A stretch of DNA of 64,000 nucleotides, taken from positions 119,643 through 183,642 of the forward strand of contig NZ_JBNNUK010000007.1 in the NCBI RefSeq assembly GCF_050279675.1. The letters are read 5' to 3'. Within the stretch, counting starts at the first letter, position 1; every line of letters starts with the position of its first letter. This document shows, one piece after another, positions 25,566-32,897 of the stretch. The position numbers and the translations under genes are program-made. A model generated the notes under the pieces. It had not been told where the DNA came from. It worked only from the letters and a program-made list of their open reading frames with translations, and searched no databases. This stretch comes from Viridibacillus sp050279675 (lineage in GTDB: Bacteria; Bacillota; Bacilli; Bacillales_A; Planococcaceae).

Positions 25566-26331
25566 TTAAGTATCATTCAAGGGATTTTGAATAAGTCTTT
25601 AAAGCAAGCTGTGTACCCTTATAAGTACATGAACGAGAATCCCATGCAATATGTCGAATTGATGAAAGAAACGGATAGAAAGCCTACTAAAGATGATTTA
25701 AAGATACAGTCACAAGAAAGTTTGAAAAAAATTAGTTCTGCGTTAGATGAAAATCATCCTTTTTATTTACCTTTTCACATCGGGTTGCATTGCGGTCTAC
25801 GAGTAGGTGAAGTATGTGGACTTGAATGGAAGCATATAAATTTTGAAGAAAAAACGATTGAAATTGAACAACAACTGACAGGAAAAAAAGACGTGGATGG
25901 GAAAGTGAATTGGGTCGTTGGATCACCAAAGTCTAAATCAGGTTATCGAACTATTCCAGTTGGAGATACTCTTATCAATATTTTAAAAAAGGCAAGTACT
26001 CGCCAAAAGCAAAATAAATTAAAGTACGGCGAATTTTATCGTCAAAGTGATATTGGTAATTTTGTATGTAAAAAAGAAAACGGAGAGCATTGTACACCTG
26101 CTGTTATTAAATATCATACTAGGGAAACTATCACTAAAAAACTTGGTGTAGATTTTAATTATCATTCTTTACGTCACGACGTTAATTGAAAATGGATTAC
26201 CAGTTAAAACTGTTCAAAAACGATTAGGTCATAGTCGTGCAGCAATAACTGAAGATAGATATGTACACCTAACTAAAAAGATGGCAAGAGATGCTGCTGA
26301 TGTCTTCGATTCCATAGCAAAAGATTTATAA
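25566..26331 (+). pseudogene. int: tyrosine-type phage integrase, N-terminally truncated and frameshifted
   Basis: Remnant of a phage tyrosine recombinase. The frame is open from the junction near 25566 (SIIQGILNKSLKQAVYPYKY) with the amino-terminal DNA-binding part missing. The catalytic domain shows the first Arg in GLRVGEVCGLEW and HSLRH at about 26163-26177. A small deletion there shifts the frame: frame one ends at 26189, while the other frame continues TLIENGLPVKTVQKRLGHSR with the catalytic His and Tyr (DRYVHL) to a stop at 26331. All catalytic residues survive across the two frames, so decay is probably recent. It abuts the lepA terminator. Confidence 0.9.
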
Positions 26332-26348
26332 TTTGCTGGCGAAATTTT

Positions 26349-26400
26349 AAAAGCGGTGGCATCACGGTGGCAAAAGCCACCGAATGATACCGAATCACTT
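26349..26400 (-). terminator. hairpin after lepA, possible attachment site
   Basis: Contains the perfect inverted repeat CGGTGGC-AAAA-GCCACCG (26365-26382) flanked by ATCA/TGAT pairing; on the minus strand it is followed by CTTTTAAAATTT, fitting a lepA terminator. It begins with the 12-mer AAAAGCGGTGGC that recurs at 23562-23573, and lies 17 nt past the integrase remnant, where an attL would be expected. Confidence 0.55.
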
Positions 26401-26434
26401 TTTTGTTTTGTTTAAAAGTATTGATATATCAATC

Positions 26435-28270
26435 TTATTTCTTTGGCGTATCATCGTCCATTTTAAGTACAGCCATGAATGCTTCTTGAGGTACTTCAAC
26501 TGAACCTACTTGTTTCATACGTTTTTTACCTTCTTTTTGCTTATCTAAAAGTTTACGTTTACGAGAGATATCGCCACCATAACATTTAGCTAAAACGTTT
26601 TTACGCATTGCTTTAATAGTTGATCGTGCCACAATTTTCTGACCGATTGCTGCTTGAATCGGTACTTCAAATTGTTGACGCGGAATAAGATTTTTTAGTT
26701 TTTCAACGATGACTTTACCACGTTCATATGCAAAATCATTGTGTACAATAAAGCTTAGTGCATCGACTTGTTCACCATTTAAAAGGATATCCATTTTCAT
26801 CAATTTAGAAGGGTGATAGCCTATTAATTCGTAATCGAAAGAAGCATAGCCTTTCGTACTTGATTTTAATTGGTCAAAGAAATCATAGACGATTTCAGAA
26901 AGTGGAATCTCATAGTAAATGCTTACACGAGTTGAATCAATATAATCCATTGTCATAAAATTACCACGTTTACGTTGGCAAATTTCCATAACAGCTCCAA
27001 CATAATCGTTCGGTACCATAATTGTTGCTTTTACATATGGTTCTTCAATACGGTCGATTTTTTGTGGATCTGGCATCATTGACGGATTATCCACTTGAAC
27101 TTCAGAACCGTCTGTCATCTGCACATGGTAGATTACGCTAGGTGCAGTAGTGATTAGATCGATTTTGAATTCACGTTCAATACGTTCTTGAATGATTTCC
27201 ATATGAAGTAAACCTAAGAAACCGCATCGGAATCCGAAGCCTAAAGCTTGTGAAGTTTCAGGCTCATATTGTAATGCAGAGTCGTTAAGCTCTAGCTTTT
27301 CTAATGCATCACGAAGATCATTGTACTTAGCAGTATCGATTGGGTATAAACCACAGTAAACCATAGGATTTAACTTACGATAACCAGCTAATGGTTCTGT
27401 TGCAGGGTTGTTTGCTAATGTTATTGTATCCCCTACGCGCGTATCCCCTACGTTTTTAATAGATGCAGTTAAGAAACCTACATCACCGACAGTTAGCTCT
27501 TTGCATATTGTTGGCTTAGGTGTTGATACACCTACTTCAACAACTTCAAATTCTTTTCCAGTTGCCATCATACGGATTTTATCGCCTGCTTTAACTGTTC
27601 CTTCTACAACTCGGATATAAGTAATTACACCTCGATATGAATCATATAAAGAATCGAAAATCAAAGCTTTTAGAGGCGCATCAGGATCACCTGTAGGTGC
27701 TGGTACTTTTTCAACAATTTGTTCTAAAATATCTTCAATACCGATACCTGCTTTAGCAGAAGCAAGTACTGCTTCAGATGCATCTAACCCGATGACATCT
27801 TCTACTTCTTGACGTACACGTTCTGGATCTGCCGAAGGTAAATCGATTTTATTAATAACAGGAAGAATTTCAAGATCATTGTCTAATGCTAAATATACGT
27901 TCGCAAGTGTCTGTGCTTCAATACCTTGTGCTGCATCGACAACTAAAATAGCACCTTCACAAGCTGCAAGACTACGAGATACTTCGTAAGTGAAATCGAC
28001 GTGTCCAGGGGTATCGATTAAATGGAATGTATAAATCTCTCCATCTCTAGCTTGATAATGTAATTGAACTGCATTTAATTTGATGGTAATGCCACGTTCT
28101 CTTTCTAAATCCATAGAATCTAGAAGCTGATTTTTCATCTCACGGGAAGTTAAACTTTTGGTAGTTTCCAATATACGGTCTGCTAATGTTGATTTCCCGT
28201 GGTCAATATGAGCAATAATGGAGAAATTTCTAATATTTTCTTGTCGTTTCAAACGTTCTTCTCTGTTCAT
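26435..28270 (-). CDS. lepA: elongation factor 4 (LepA)
   Basis: Ribosome-associated GTPase (EF4) that can act on stalled or mis-translocated ribosomes. G1 AHIDHGKST at 20-28, G3 DTPGH, G4 NKID, EF-G-like domains III and V, and the LepA-specific C-terminal domain (RKRKLLDKQKEGKKRMKQVG). 611 residues. The ATG follows GGAGTGGACACGC. It is downstream of spoIIP by 62 nt, as in B. subtilis. Confidence 0.98.
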   Translation of the reverse strand: MNREERLKRQENIRNFSIIAHIDHGKSTLADRILETTKSLTSREMKNQLLDSMDLERERGITIKLNAVQLHYQARDGEIYTFHLIDTPGHVDFTYEVSRSLAACEGAILVVDAAQGIEAQTLANVYLALDNDLEILPVINKIDLPSADPERVRQEVEDVIGLDASEAVLASAKAGIGIEDILEQIVEKVPAPTGDPDAPLKALIFDSLYDSYRGVITYIRVVEGTVKAGDKIRMMATGKEFEVVEVGVSTPKPTICKELTVGDVGFLTASIKNVGDTRVGDTITLANNPATEPLAGYRKLNPMVYCGLYPIDTAKYNDLRDALEKLELNDSALQYEPETSQALGFGFRCGFLGLLHMEIIQERIEREFKIDLITTAPSVIYHVQMTDGSEVQVDNPSMMPDPQKIDRIEEPYVKATIMVPNDYVGAVMEICQRKRGNFMTMDYIDSTRVSIYYEIPLSEIVYDFFDQLKSSTKGYASFDYELIGYHPSKLMKMDILLNGEQVDALSFIVHNDFAYERGKVIVEKLKNLIPRQQFEVPIQAAIGQKIVARSTIKAMRKNVLAKCYGGDISRKRKLLDKQKEGKKRMKQVGSVEVPQEAFMAVLKMDDDTPKK

Positions 28271-28332
28271 GCGTGTCCACTCCTATATAAACTATTTTGA
28301 ATTATAGCAGTGAACAGCTATTTTATGCAATA

Positions 28333-29157
28333 TTATGATGAAGTTTGATTTGAAAATGCTTCCGAAATTGCTCTTGCTAAAATGGCAATGGTACGGTTCA
28401 ATTCATCTTCAGTATTATCTACTCCACCTAATTCAACTACTAGCAGTTTTTTCGAGAGATCTTGGTTATATATTCCATTTACGCCCGAACCTTCTTTTTT
28501 TATAACACCTCTAGAGATATTAGGAACTAGTTGATTTAAATGCGCAGATAGCTGTGCCGCGTAAGCCTCATTAAATTTGTATTGTTTATTTTCAGCACCA
28601 ACAACGATAGCAATACGTGCATATTTTTCACCATCTAAGGCTGTTGTTGTGGCTTTTTTATTTGCTGAATCACGATGGATATCTAGCACCAAATCATATT
28701 CTTTTTTATCTAATTGTTTTTTCACATATGGCCGTACAGCATCATACGCTTTATATAAAGATATATTTTTCTTCTGCATTTCTGTCATCGTATCAACTTC
28801 TAAAATATCAGTTGAGAGATCATTTTGTTTAAAATGAGCTTCGATGACTGACCCTAGTTGTAAAACATTAGTTGCGTTATGATAGGCTGTTATTTTCTGT
28901 TGTCGGCTTTTCAAAATAGGATAGTAAGCTTCATGGGAATGCGTGAAATATATTAGTGTTTTAAATGAAGCGTCCTTATTATCTATCAAAGCATTTTTTT
29001 CAGTGGCAGTATTGGCAGCATAGACTATTTTCGTATCTTGTTTTGATGATGTTGTTGTTGCCTCTTGCTGTGGCCAGATTGGTAACTTCACAGTAATAAT
29101 TGGAAGCATAAAGAAAAAGCATAGAAGACCAATCCACATTTGCATTTTCCGTCGCAT
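28333..29157 (-). CDS. spoIIP: stage II sporulation protein P
   Basis: Cell-wall hydrolase (amidase and endopeptidase) of the SpoIIDMP engulfment machine, active in the mother cell during sporulation. One N-terminal membrane anchor (about residues 8-24), then the catalytic domain with FTHSHEAYYP (HSHE 73-76), LDIHRDS (H161) and VVELGG near the C-terminus; these include the probable zinc ligands. I start it at ATG 29155-29157 (MRRKMQMW), 7 nt after GGAGGGGG; the longer frame includes that site. 274 residues, shorter than the B. subtilis protein (about 400) mainly in the linker after the anchor. Confidence 0.93.
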   Translation of the reverse strand: MRRKMQMWIGLLCFFFMLPIITVKLPIWPQQEATTTSSKQDTKIVYAANTATEKNALIDNKDASFKTLIYFTHSHEAYYPILKSRQQKITAYHNATNVLQLGSVIEAHFKQNDLSTDILEVDTMTEMQKKNISLYKAYDAVRPYVKKQLDKKEYDLVLDIHRDSANKKATTTALDGEKYARIAIVVGAENKQYKFNEAYAAQLSAHLNQLVPNISRGVIKKEGSGVNGIYNQDLSKKLLVVELGGVDNTEDELNRTIAILARAISEAFSNQTSS

Positions 29158-29212
29158 ATAACATCCCCCTCCTCCTATCAATGTATGGAGGAGGGGAGCT
29201 AATTAGAACATT

Positions 29213-30229
29213 CTACGTACTTTCAATCCATTCCGTTAACGTATCAGAAATCAGGTATGCATAATTGTGTACCCACTCATCTATGTTTTTCGGTGTTACA
29301 AATAATCGATCGTGCCCTACGAGAGACTCTTCAAATAGCTGTAGACGTTCTTCTTTCGGCCAAGTCGACCATTCACCAAAAATAGGTTTAATCACTTCTA
29401 AATCTACTTTTGACGTGTCTGATGGTCTCCATGGAGTTACGGACAAAGCGGAGGATGGACTATTTTTTTCCTGTATTTTGGCTGCAATAGATTGAAAAAG
29501 TGTATCGACAGCATCTGCGATAAGTACTGGCCCATCGACAACAGTAGGTAGGCCTATTGCAGTTACAGGACAACCAATTGTTTCTTTTGAAATTTCTTTA
29601 CGCATATTACCTACACCAGATCCAGGATGAATTCCCGTATCTGTCATTTGAATGGTTTTACAAAGTCGGTTACTTGCCCTTGTTGCAAGTGCGTCTACAA
29701 CAATAACTAGTGCAGGTTTTATTTGCTCAGCTAATGCTTTTATAAAAGAACTCGTTTCATAGCCAGTCTGTCCTGTTACCCCGGGAGCATAAATAATACA
29801 ACGCTCTTGAATGGATGTTGTACTATTTTGTAACTCATCAATAGCTAGCGGCCCTACTGCATCGGGTGTAATCGTCTTATTCCCTAGTCCGATGATAAGT
29901 ACTTTGTCATCCTTGTTATCTTTAATAAAAGGATGAAGTGTTGTTAATTCCTCTGCTAAAACTTCTCCCAGTTGCTTGAACCCTTCCTCATCATCTGGTG
30001 TTAATGTCGGAACAGTAAAAGTAAAATATGTCCCTTCTTTCTTTCCTATTTCTTCTGCACCACTCGAATCGACATCTACACGTGTAATTTTAACGCGTCC
30101 GCGCTCTTCCTCCAATATCTTAATACCTGTGGATTCACGCAGTGTTTCGCGTTCTTCTGCGGTCTTATGATTGACAAATTCTTCCGTCTCATCTACTAAA
30201 TCTGTACGATACCATTTATTATTTTCCAA
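29213..30229 (-). CDS. gpr: germination protease GPR
   Basis: Tetrameric endoprotease that degrades small acid-soluble spore proteins at germination; it is made as a zymogen with an N-terminal propeptide. The N-terminus reads YRTDLVDETEEF, then the ITRVDVDSSGAEEIGKKEGTYFT segment (given in part: GAEEIGKKEGTYFT), VLIIGLGNKTITPDAVGP and VIVVDALATR. The longest frame begins at a GTG that lies inside GAGGTG; I take the TTG at 30227-30229 six nt downstream, giving 338 residues. It is divergent from rpsT, as in B. subtilis. Confidence 0.95.
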   Translation of the reverse strand: MENNKWYRTDLVDETEEFVNHKTAEERETLRESTGIKILEEERGRVKITRVDVDSSGAEEIGKKEGTYFTFTVPTLTPDDEEGFKQLGEVLAEELTTLHPFIKDNKDDKVLIIGLGNKTITPDAVGPLAIDELQNSTTSIQERCIIYAPGVTGQTGYETSSFIKALAEQIKPALVIVVDALATRASNRLCKTIQMTDTGIHPGSGVGNMRKEISKETIGCPVTAIGLPTVVDGPVLIADAVDTLFQSIAAKIQEKNSPSSALSVTPWRPSDTSKVDLEVIKPIFGEWSTWPKEERLQLFEESLVGHDRLFVTPKNIDEWVHNYAYLISDTLTEWIEST

Positions 30230-30291
30230 ACTAATCACCTCACTTTTTATTTTGCTCTAACTGTCAAGTAAATATTCTTTGCATTTGATGC

Positions 30292-30320
30292 TTGATTTTT
30301 ATACTGTGATTTGCTAAAAT
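30292..30320 (+). promoter_or_regulatory. sigma-A promoter of rpsT
   Basis: TTGATT (30292-30297), 17-nt spacer, TAAAAT (30315-30320) preceded by TGC (extended -10). The leader is about 67 nt. Confidence 0.8.
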
Positions 30321-30393
30321 GATGACTGTTGTATAGACACTTGAAACAGTTGAGAATTTACTCATCTCGATCCTTTTTAGGAGGTGAAAGTTA

Positions 30394-30642
30394 ATGCCAA
30401 ATATTAAATCTGCTATCAAACGCGTAAAAACTAACGCAAAAGTTAATGCACAAAATTCGCAAGTGAAATCTGCTATGCGTACTGCTGTGAAAAAAGCTGA
30501 AACTGCTTTAGTTGCTAAAGAAGATAACGCAAAAGAACTTTTAAGCGTAGCTGTTAAATCATTAGATAAAGCAGCATCAAAAGGCTTAATCCACAAAAAC
30601 GCAGCTTCTCGTCAAAAAGCTCGTTTAATGAAAAAAGCTTAA
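30394..30642 (+). CDS. rpsT: 30S ribosomal protein S20
   Basis: Small helical 16S rRNA-binding protein, 82 residues, starting MPNIKSAIKRVKTNAK and ending SRQKARLMKKA, diagnostic of S20. The ATG follows a full AGGAGGTGA. Monocistronic, with its own promoter and terminator, on the opposite strand from gpr and holA. Confidence 0.98.
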   Translation: MPNIKSAIKRVKTNAKVNAQNSQVKSAMRTAVKKAETALVAKEDNAKELLSVAVKSLDKAASKGLIHKNAASRQKARLMKKA

Positions 30643-30661
30643 TCCATAATGGATTCAAAGG

Positions 30662-30690
30662 GACTAGAGATCATTCTCTAGTCTTTTTTT
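30662..30690 (+). terminator. rpsT terminator
   Basis: GACTAGAGA, 4-nt loop, TCTCTAGTC and seven T residues. The following stretch up to 31013 (about 320 nt) shows no ORF, repeat or convincing promoter to me. Confidence 0.97.
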
Positions 30691-31013
30691 GTGTTTAAAA
30701 TTTATATATTTTTTATGAATTACATTAAAGCAAATTGTTGTTATCTACATACTAACAGCTCCTTAGAAAACGGCGACATAAAGTGATTTCGTATTAGTAT
30801 AACTAAAGATTTCCAACACTATTTGCTGCAATTTGGATTCATAAAGTCACCTTCGCGTTATTTTATTCAAAAAAACTCCAATTAACTATTAACCACAAAT
30901 CTTTAAATAAAAGGAAATATTGTTATAATAAAAACTACACTGTATCTACCAAGTCTTTTCCCAAAAGCACGTAGTACGGTTTTAGAGACTTATTTGGAAA
31001 GAAGGTATTATGC

Positions 31014-31205
31014 ATGGATATAACTTTTTTATTCATTAGTTTTTACTTAACTCCAATTTTAAGCATTATTTTTTGTCTAAATCTCGTGGCAATCCTAAAA
31101 AAAATAAAGAGAGATGAAAAAACTGCTACAAATACTTTTTGGCTTACAACATCATTTCTTTTGATTGTATGGAGTATTGCAGTATCAGCTATATTAGGTA
31201 CATAA
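31014..31205 (+). CDS. small membrane protein with two transmembrane segments
   Basis: 63 residues with two hydrophobic helices (FLFISFYLTPILSIIFCLNL and LLIVWSIAVSAILG) joined by a basic cytoplasmic loop KKIKRDEK; a hairpin in the membrane is likely. No family recognised. The ATG is preceded by GAAGG at 8 nt. It lies between rpsT and a dispersed repeat, not in the conserved gene order, so it is probably lineage-specific. Confidence 0.65.
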   Translation: MDITFLFISFYLTPILSIIFCLNLVAILKKIKRDEKTATNTFWLTTSFLLIVWSIAVSAILGT

Positions 31206-31320
31206 GACTTTTTTAGCAAAAAAGTTCTTATAAAATTTAACGATTTATTCATTTTTATAAAAATAGCAATTAAGACTTTTTTAACAATCCAGTGACGATT
31301 TGTTTTATATTATATGTGTA

Positions 31321-31445
31321 GTTGATTGGAGCGGAGGTGACGACTCCTTCGGGAAAAGCGGGACAGTCCACGACCCTGCAGGAGCGTAGCGACGAAGCGA
31401 CTTGGCGCCCGCCCGCGGAAAGCGTCCACAGTAGTGGAAATCAAC
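31321..31445. repeat. GC-rich dispersed palindromic element with terminal inverted repeats
   Basis: A 125-bp block much richer in GC than its surroundings, bounded by GTTGATT and AATCAAC. Inside are matching arms such as GACTCCTTCGGG/CCTGCAGGAG, AGCGGGAC, CGCCCGCCCGCGG and AGCGTCC, which would fold into a branched structure. I recognise the pattern (gattggagcgga ... gcggaaagcg ... ggaaatcaac) as an intergenic repeat common in Bacillaceae and relatives. Its function is not established. Confidence 0.75.
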
Positions 31446-31477
31446 GGTCTTATCTATTAACGTGTATATATTAATAT

Positions 31478-31515
31478 AAAAAAGACTGTATAGAAATTCG
31501 AATTTCTATACAGTC
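31478..31515 (-). terminator. holA terminator
   Basis: GACTGTATAGAAATTC followed directly by its complement, a 32-bp perfect palindrome, with TTTTTT after it on the minus strand. It lies 32 nt past the holA stop. Confidence 0.93.
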
Positions 31516-31546
31516 TGATGCACTCACAACAGAGAGTGCTTTCCTC

Positions 31547-32557
31547 TTAAATTGGTCTCATCATAAATAATTCTAAAAAGCGTTCTCTTCTACCGCTCAT
31601 TGTTTTTAACTGATAATCAACTTCACTTAATCCAAATAATGCTTTTAGTAAACTATCTTCTGAAATTTTCCTACGCTCTTCAACAATCCGTTTAACTCGA
31701 TAAGGATTAACCTTTAGTTGTTTGGCAATTTGTTGCGAATGATATCCCTTTTTTAGTAAATAATAAACATTCGACATTAAACGAATCTGGGATGCAAGTA
31801 AAGCTACTAAAGCAATAGGCTCTTGCTTTTGTCGAATAAGATCATGGTAAATCGTTAAAGCACTAGAAACATCTCTGTGTAAATAAGCATTGAGCATCTT
31901 AAAAGCATCTTGCTCAAGCGTTTTCGCAACCATTTCCTCGACAAGAGCTTGCGTAATTGTCTTTTCATCACCTAAATATAAGCTCAACTTTTCTATCTCT
32001 GACTGTAAATGAAGCATGTCCATACCTACTAGCTCGATTAATTTACTAATAGCATCTTGGTCGATTGTTTTTTGTTGCTGACTTACTTCATTTTGCACCC
32101 AAACCATTAAATCATTTTCTTTTGGTGTTTCAGCAAGCATATAAACAGCTCTATCTTTCATTAACTTAGATACTTTTTTACGCTCATCAAGTTTTTCATA
32201 AGGAGCAATGAAAATTGTAATCGATGTATCTGACGGATGATCTAGCCATTTTTCTAAGCGTTTTAAATCATGGTCAATTTTTTCCTTACCCTTTTCTGTT
32301 GCTTTTAAGAACGATGCATTTTTCGCAATGATTAGTTTTTGACTTGAGAAAAATGGGATCGTATCAGATTCATCAATCACATAATCAACTGGTTGTTCAT
32401 CCAAATCAATAGTGATTGTTTCAATATCTCCATCTTCTTCAAGTTGAGTTTTAATGCGCCTGATTGTTTCATCTATAAAATAAGACTCTAAGCCTACAAG
32501 TAAATAGACTGGCTGTAAGTCTCCTTTGTTTATACTTTTCCATAATGTTGAAAACAT
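31547..32557 (-). CDS. holA: DNA polymerase III subunit delta
   Basis: Clamp-loader delta subunit that opens the beta clamp; it shares the AAA+ fold but lacks an ATP site. The N-terminus reads MFSTLWKSINKGDLQPVYLL, followed by GLESYFIDE, and the C-terminal collar domain includes HPYRVKRIVEE-like NPYRVKRIVEE. I start at ATG 32555-32557, just after GAGGTGA; the longer frame adds seven residues over the ribosome binding site. 336 residues, as for YqeN. It is convergent with the dispersed repeat and divergent from yqzM. Confidence 0.94.
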   Translation of the reverse strand: MFSTLWKSINKGDLQPVYLLVGLESYFIDETIRRIKTQLEEDGDIETITIDLDEQPVDYVIDESDTIPFFSSQKLIIAKNASFLKATEKGKEKIDHDLKRLEKWLDHPSDTSITIFIAPYEKLDERKKVSKLMKDRAVYMLAETPKENDLMVWVQNEVSQQQKTIDQDAISKLIELVGMDMLHLQSEIEKLSLYLGDEKTITQALVEEMVAKTLEQDAFKMLNAYLHRDVSSALTIYHDLIRQKQEPIALVALLASQIRLMSNVYYLLKKGYHSQQIAKQLKVNPYRVKRIVEERRKISEDSLLKALFGLSEVDYQLKTMSGRRERFLELFMMRPI

Positions 32558-32720
32558 AGTCTCACCTCTAATTGACATTAGTTATAGTATACCGTAATTT
32601 TCTCATTTTGTTAGTTTGAACAAATTGTGTCATTCTAGAGTAGGCATCTATTTTTACCTTTTCAATATAGCTTTTTTAATAGGCATACCGTATAATTAAT
32701 GAGAATTAGGAGGGGTAGCA

Positions 32721-32855
32721 ATGAATCCATTTGAAGAAAATGTACAATCAAAGCGTAACGACGCAATCGACTCAGGAGTAGGTTTTGGCGTATCATTCGC
32801 ATTTTTCGCACTTATTTTTATCATTGCGACTGTCGTCGATTACGCATCTTTATAA
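32721..32855 (+). CDS. yqzM: YqzM family small membrane protein
   Basis: 44 residues starting MNPFEENVQSKRNDAIDSG with one membrane helix (VSFAFFALIFIIATVV), a match in sequence and position to B. subtilis YqzM, which sits between comEC and holA (yqeN). AGGAGG precedes the ATG by 7 nt and TATAAT occurs at 32691-32696. Function unknown. A shared terminator separates it from convergent comEC. Confidence 0.92.
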   Translation: MNPFEENVQSKRNDAIDSGVGFGVSFAFFALIFIIATVVDYASL

Positions 32856-32864
32856 GATACAGTT

Positions 32865-32897
32865 AAAAAGACATTGTCAATTTGATGATGTCTTTTT
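32865..32897. terminator. bidirectional terminator between yqzM and comEC
   Basis: AAAAAGACAT, 13-nt loop, ATGTCTTTTT. It overlaps the comEC stop codon at 32877-32879 and serves both convergent genes. Confidence 0.88.

Noticed and set aside
30264..30596. 110-codon minus-strand ORF across rpsT
   Set aside because: Antisense to the Ala/Lys-rich S20 gene and covers its promoter; no supporting signals.
31043..31252. 69-codon minus-strand ORF opposite the small membrane protein
   Set aside because: The plus-strand frame has the ribosome binding site and the cleaner membrane-protein pattern.
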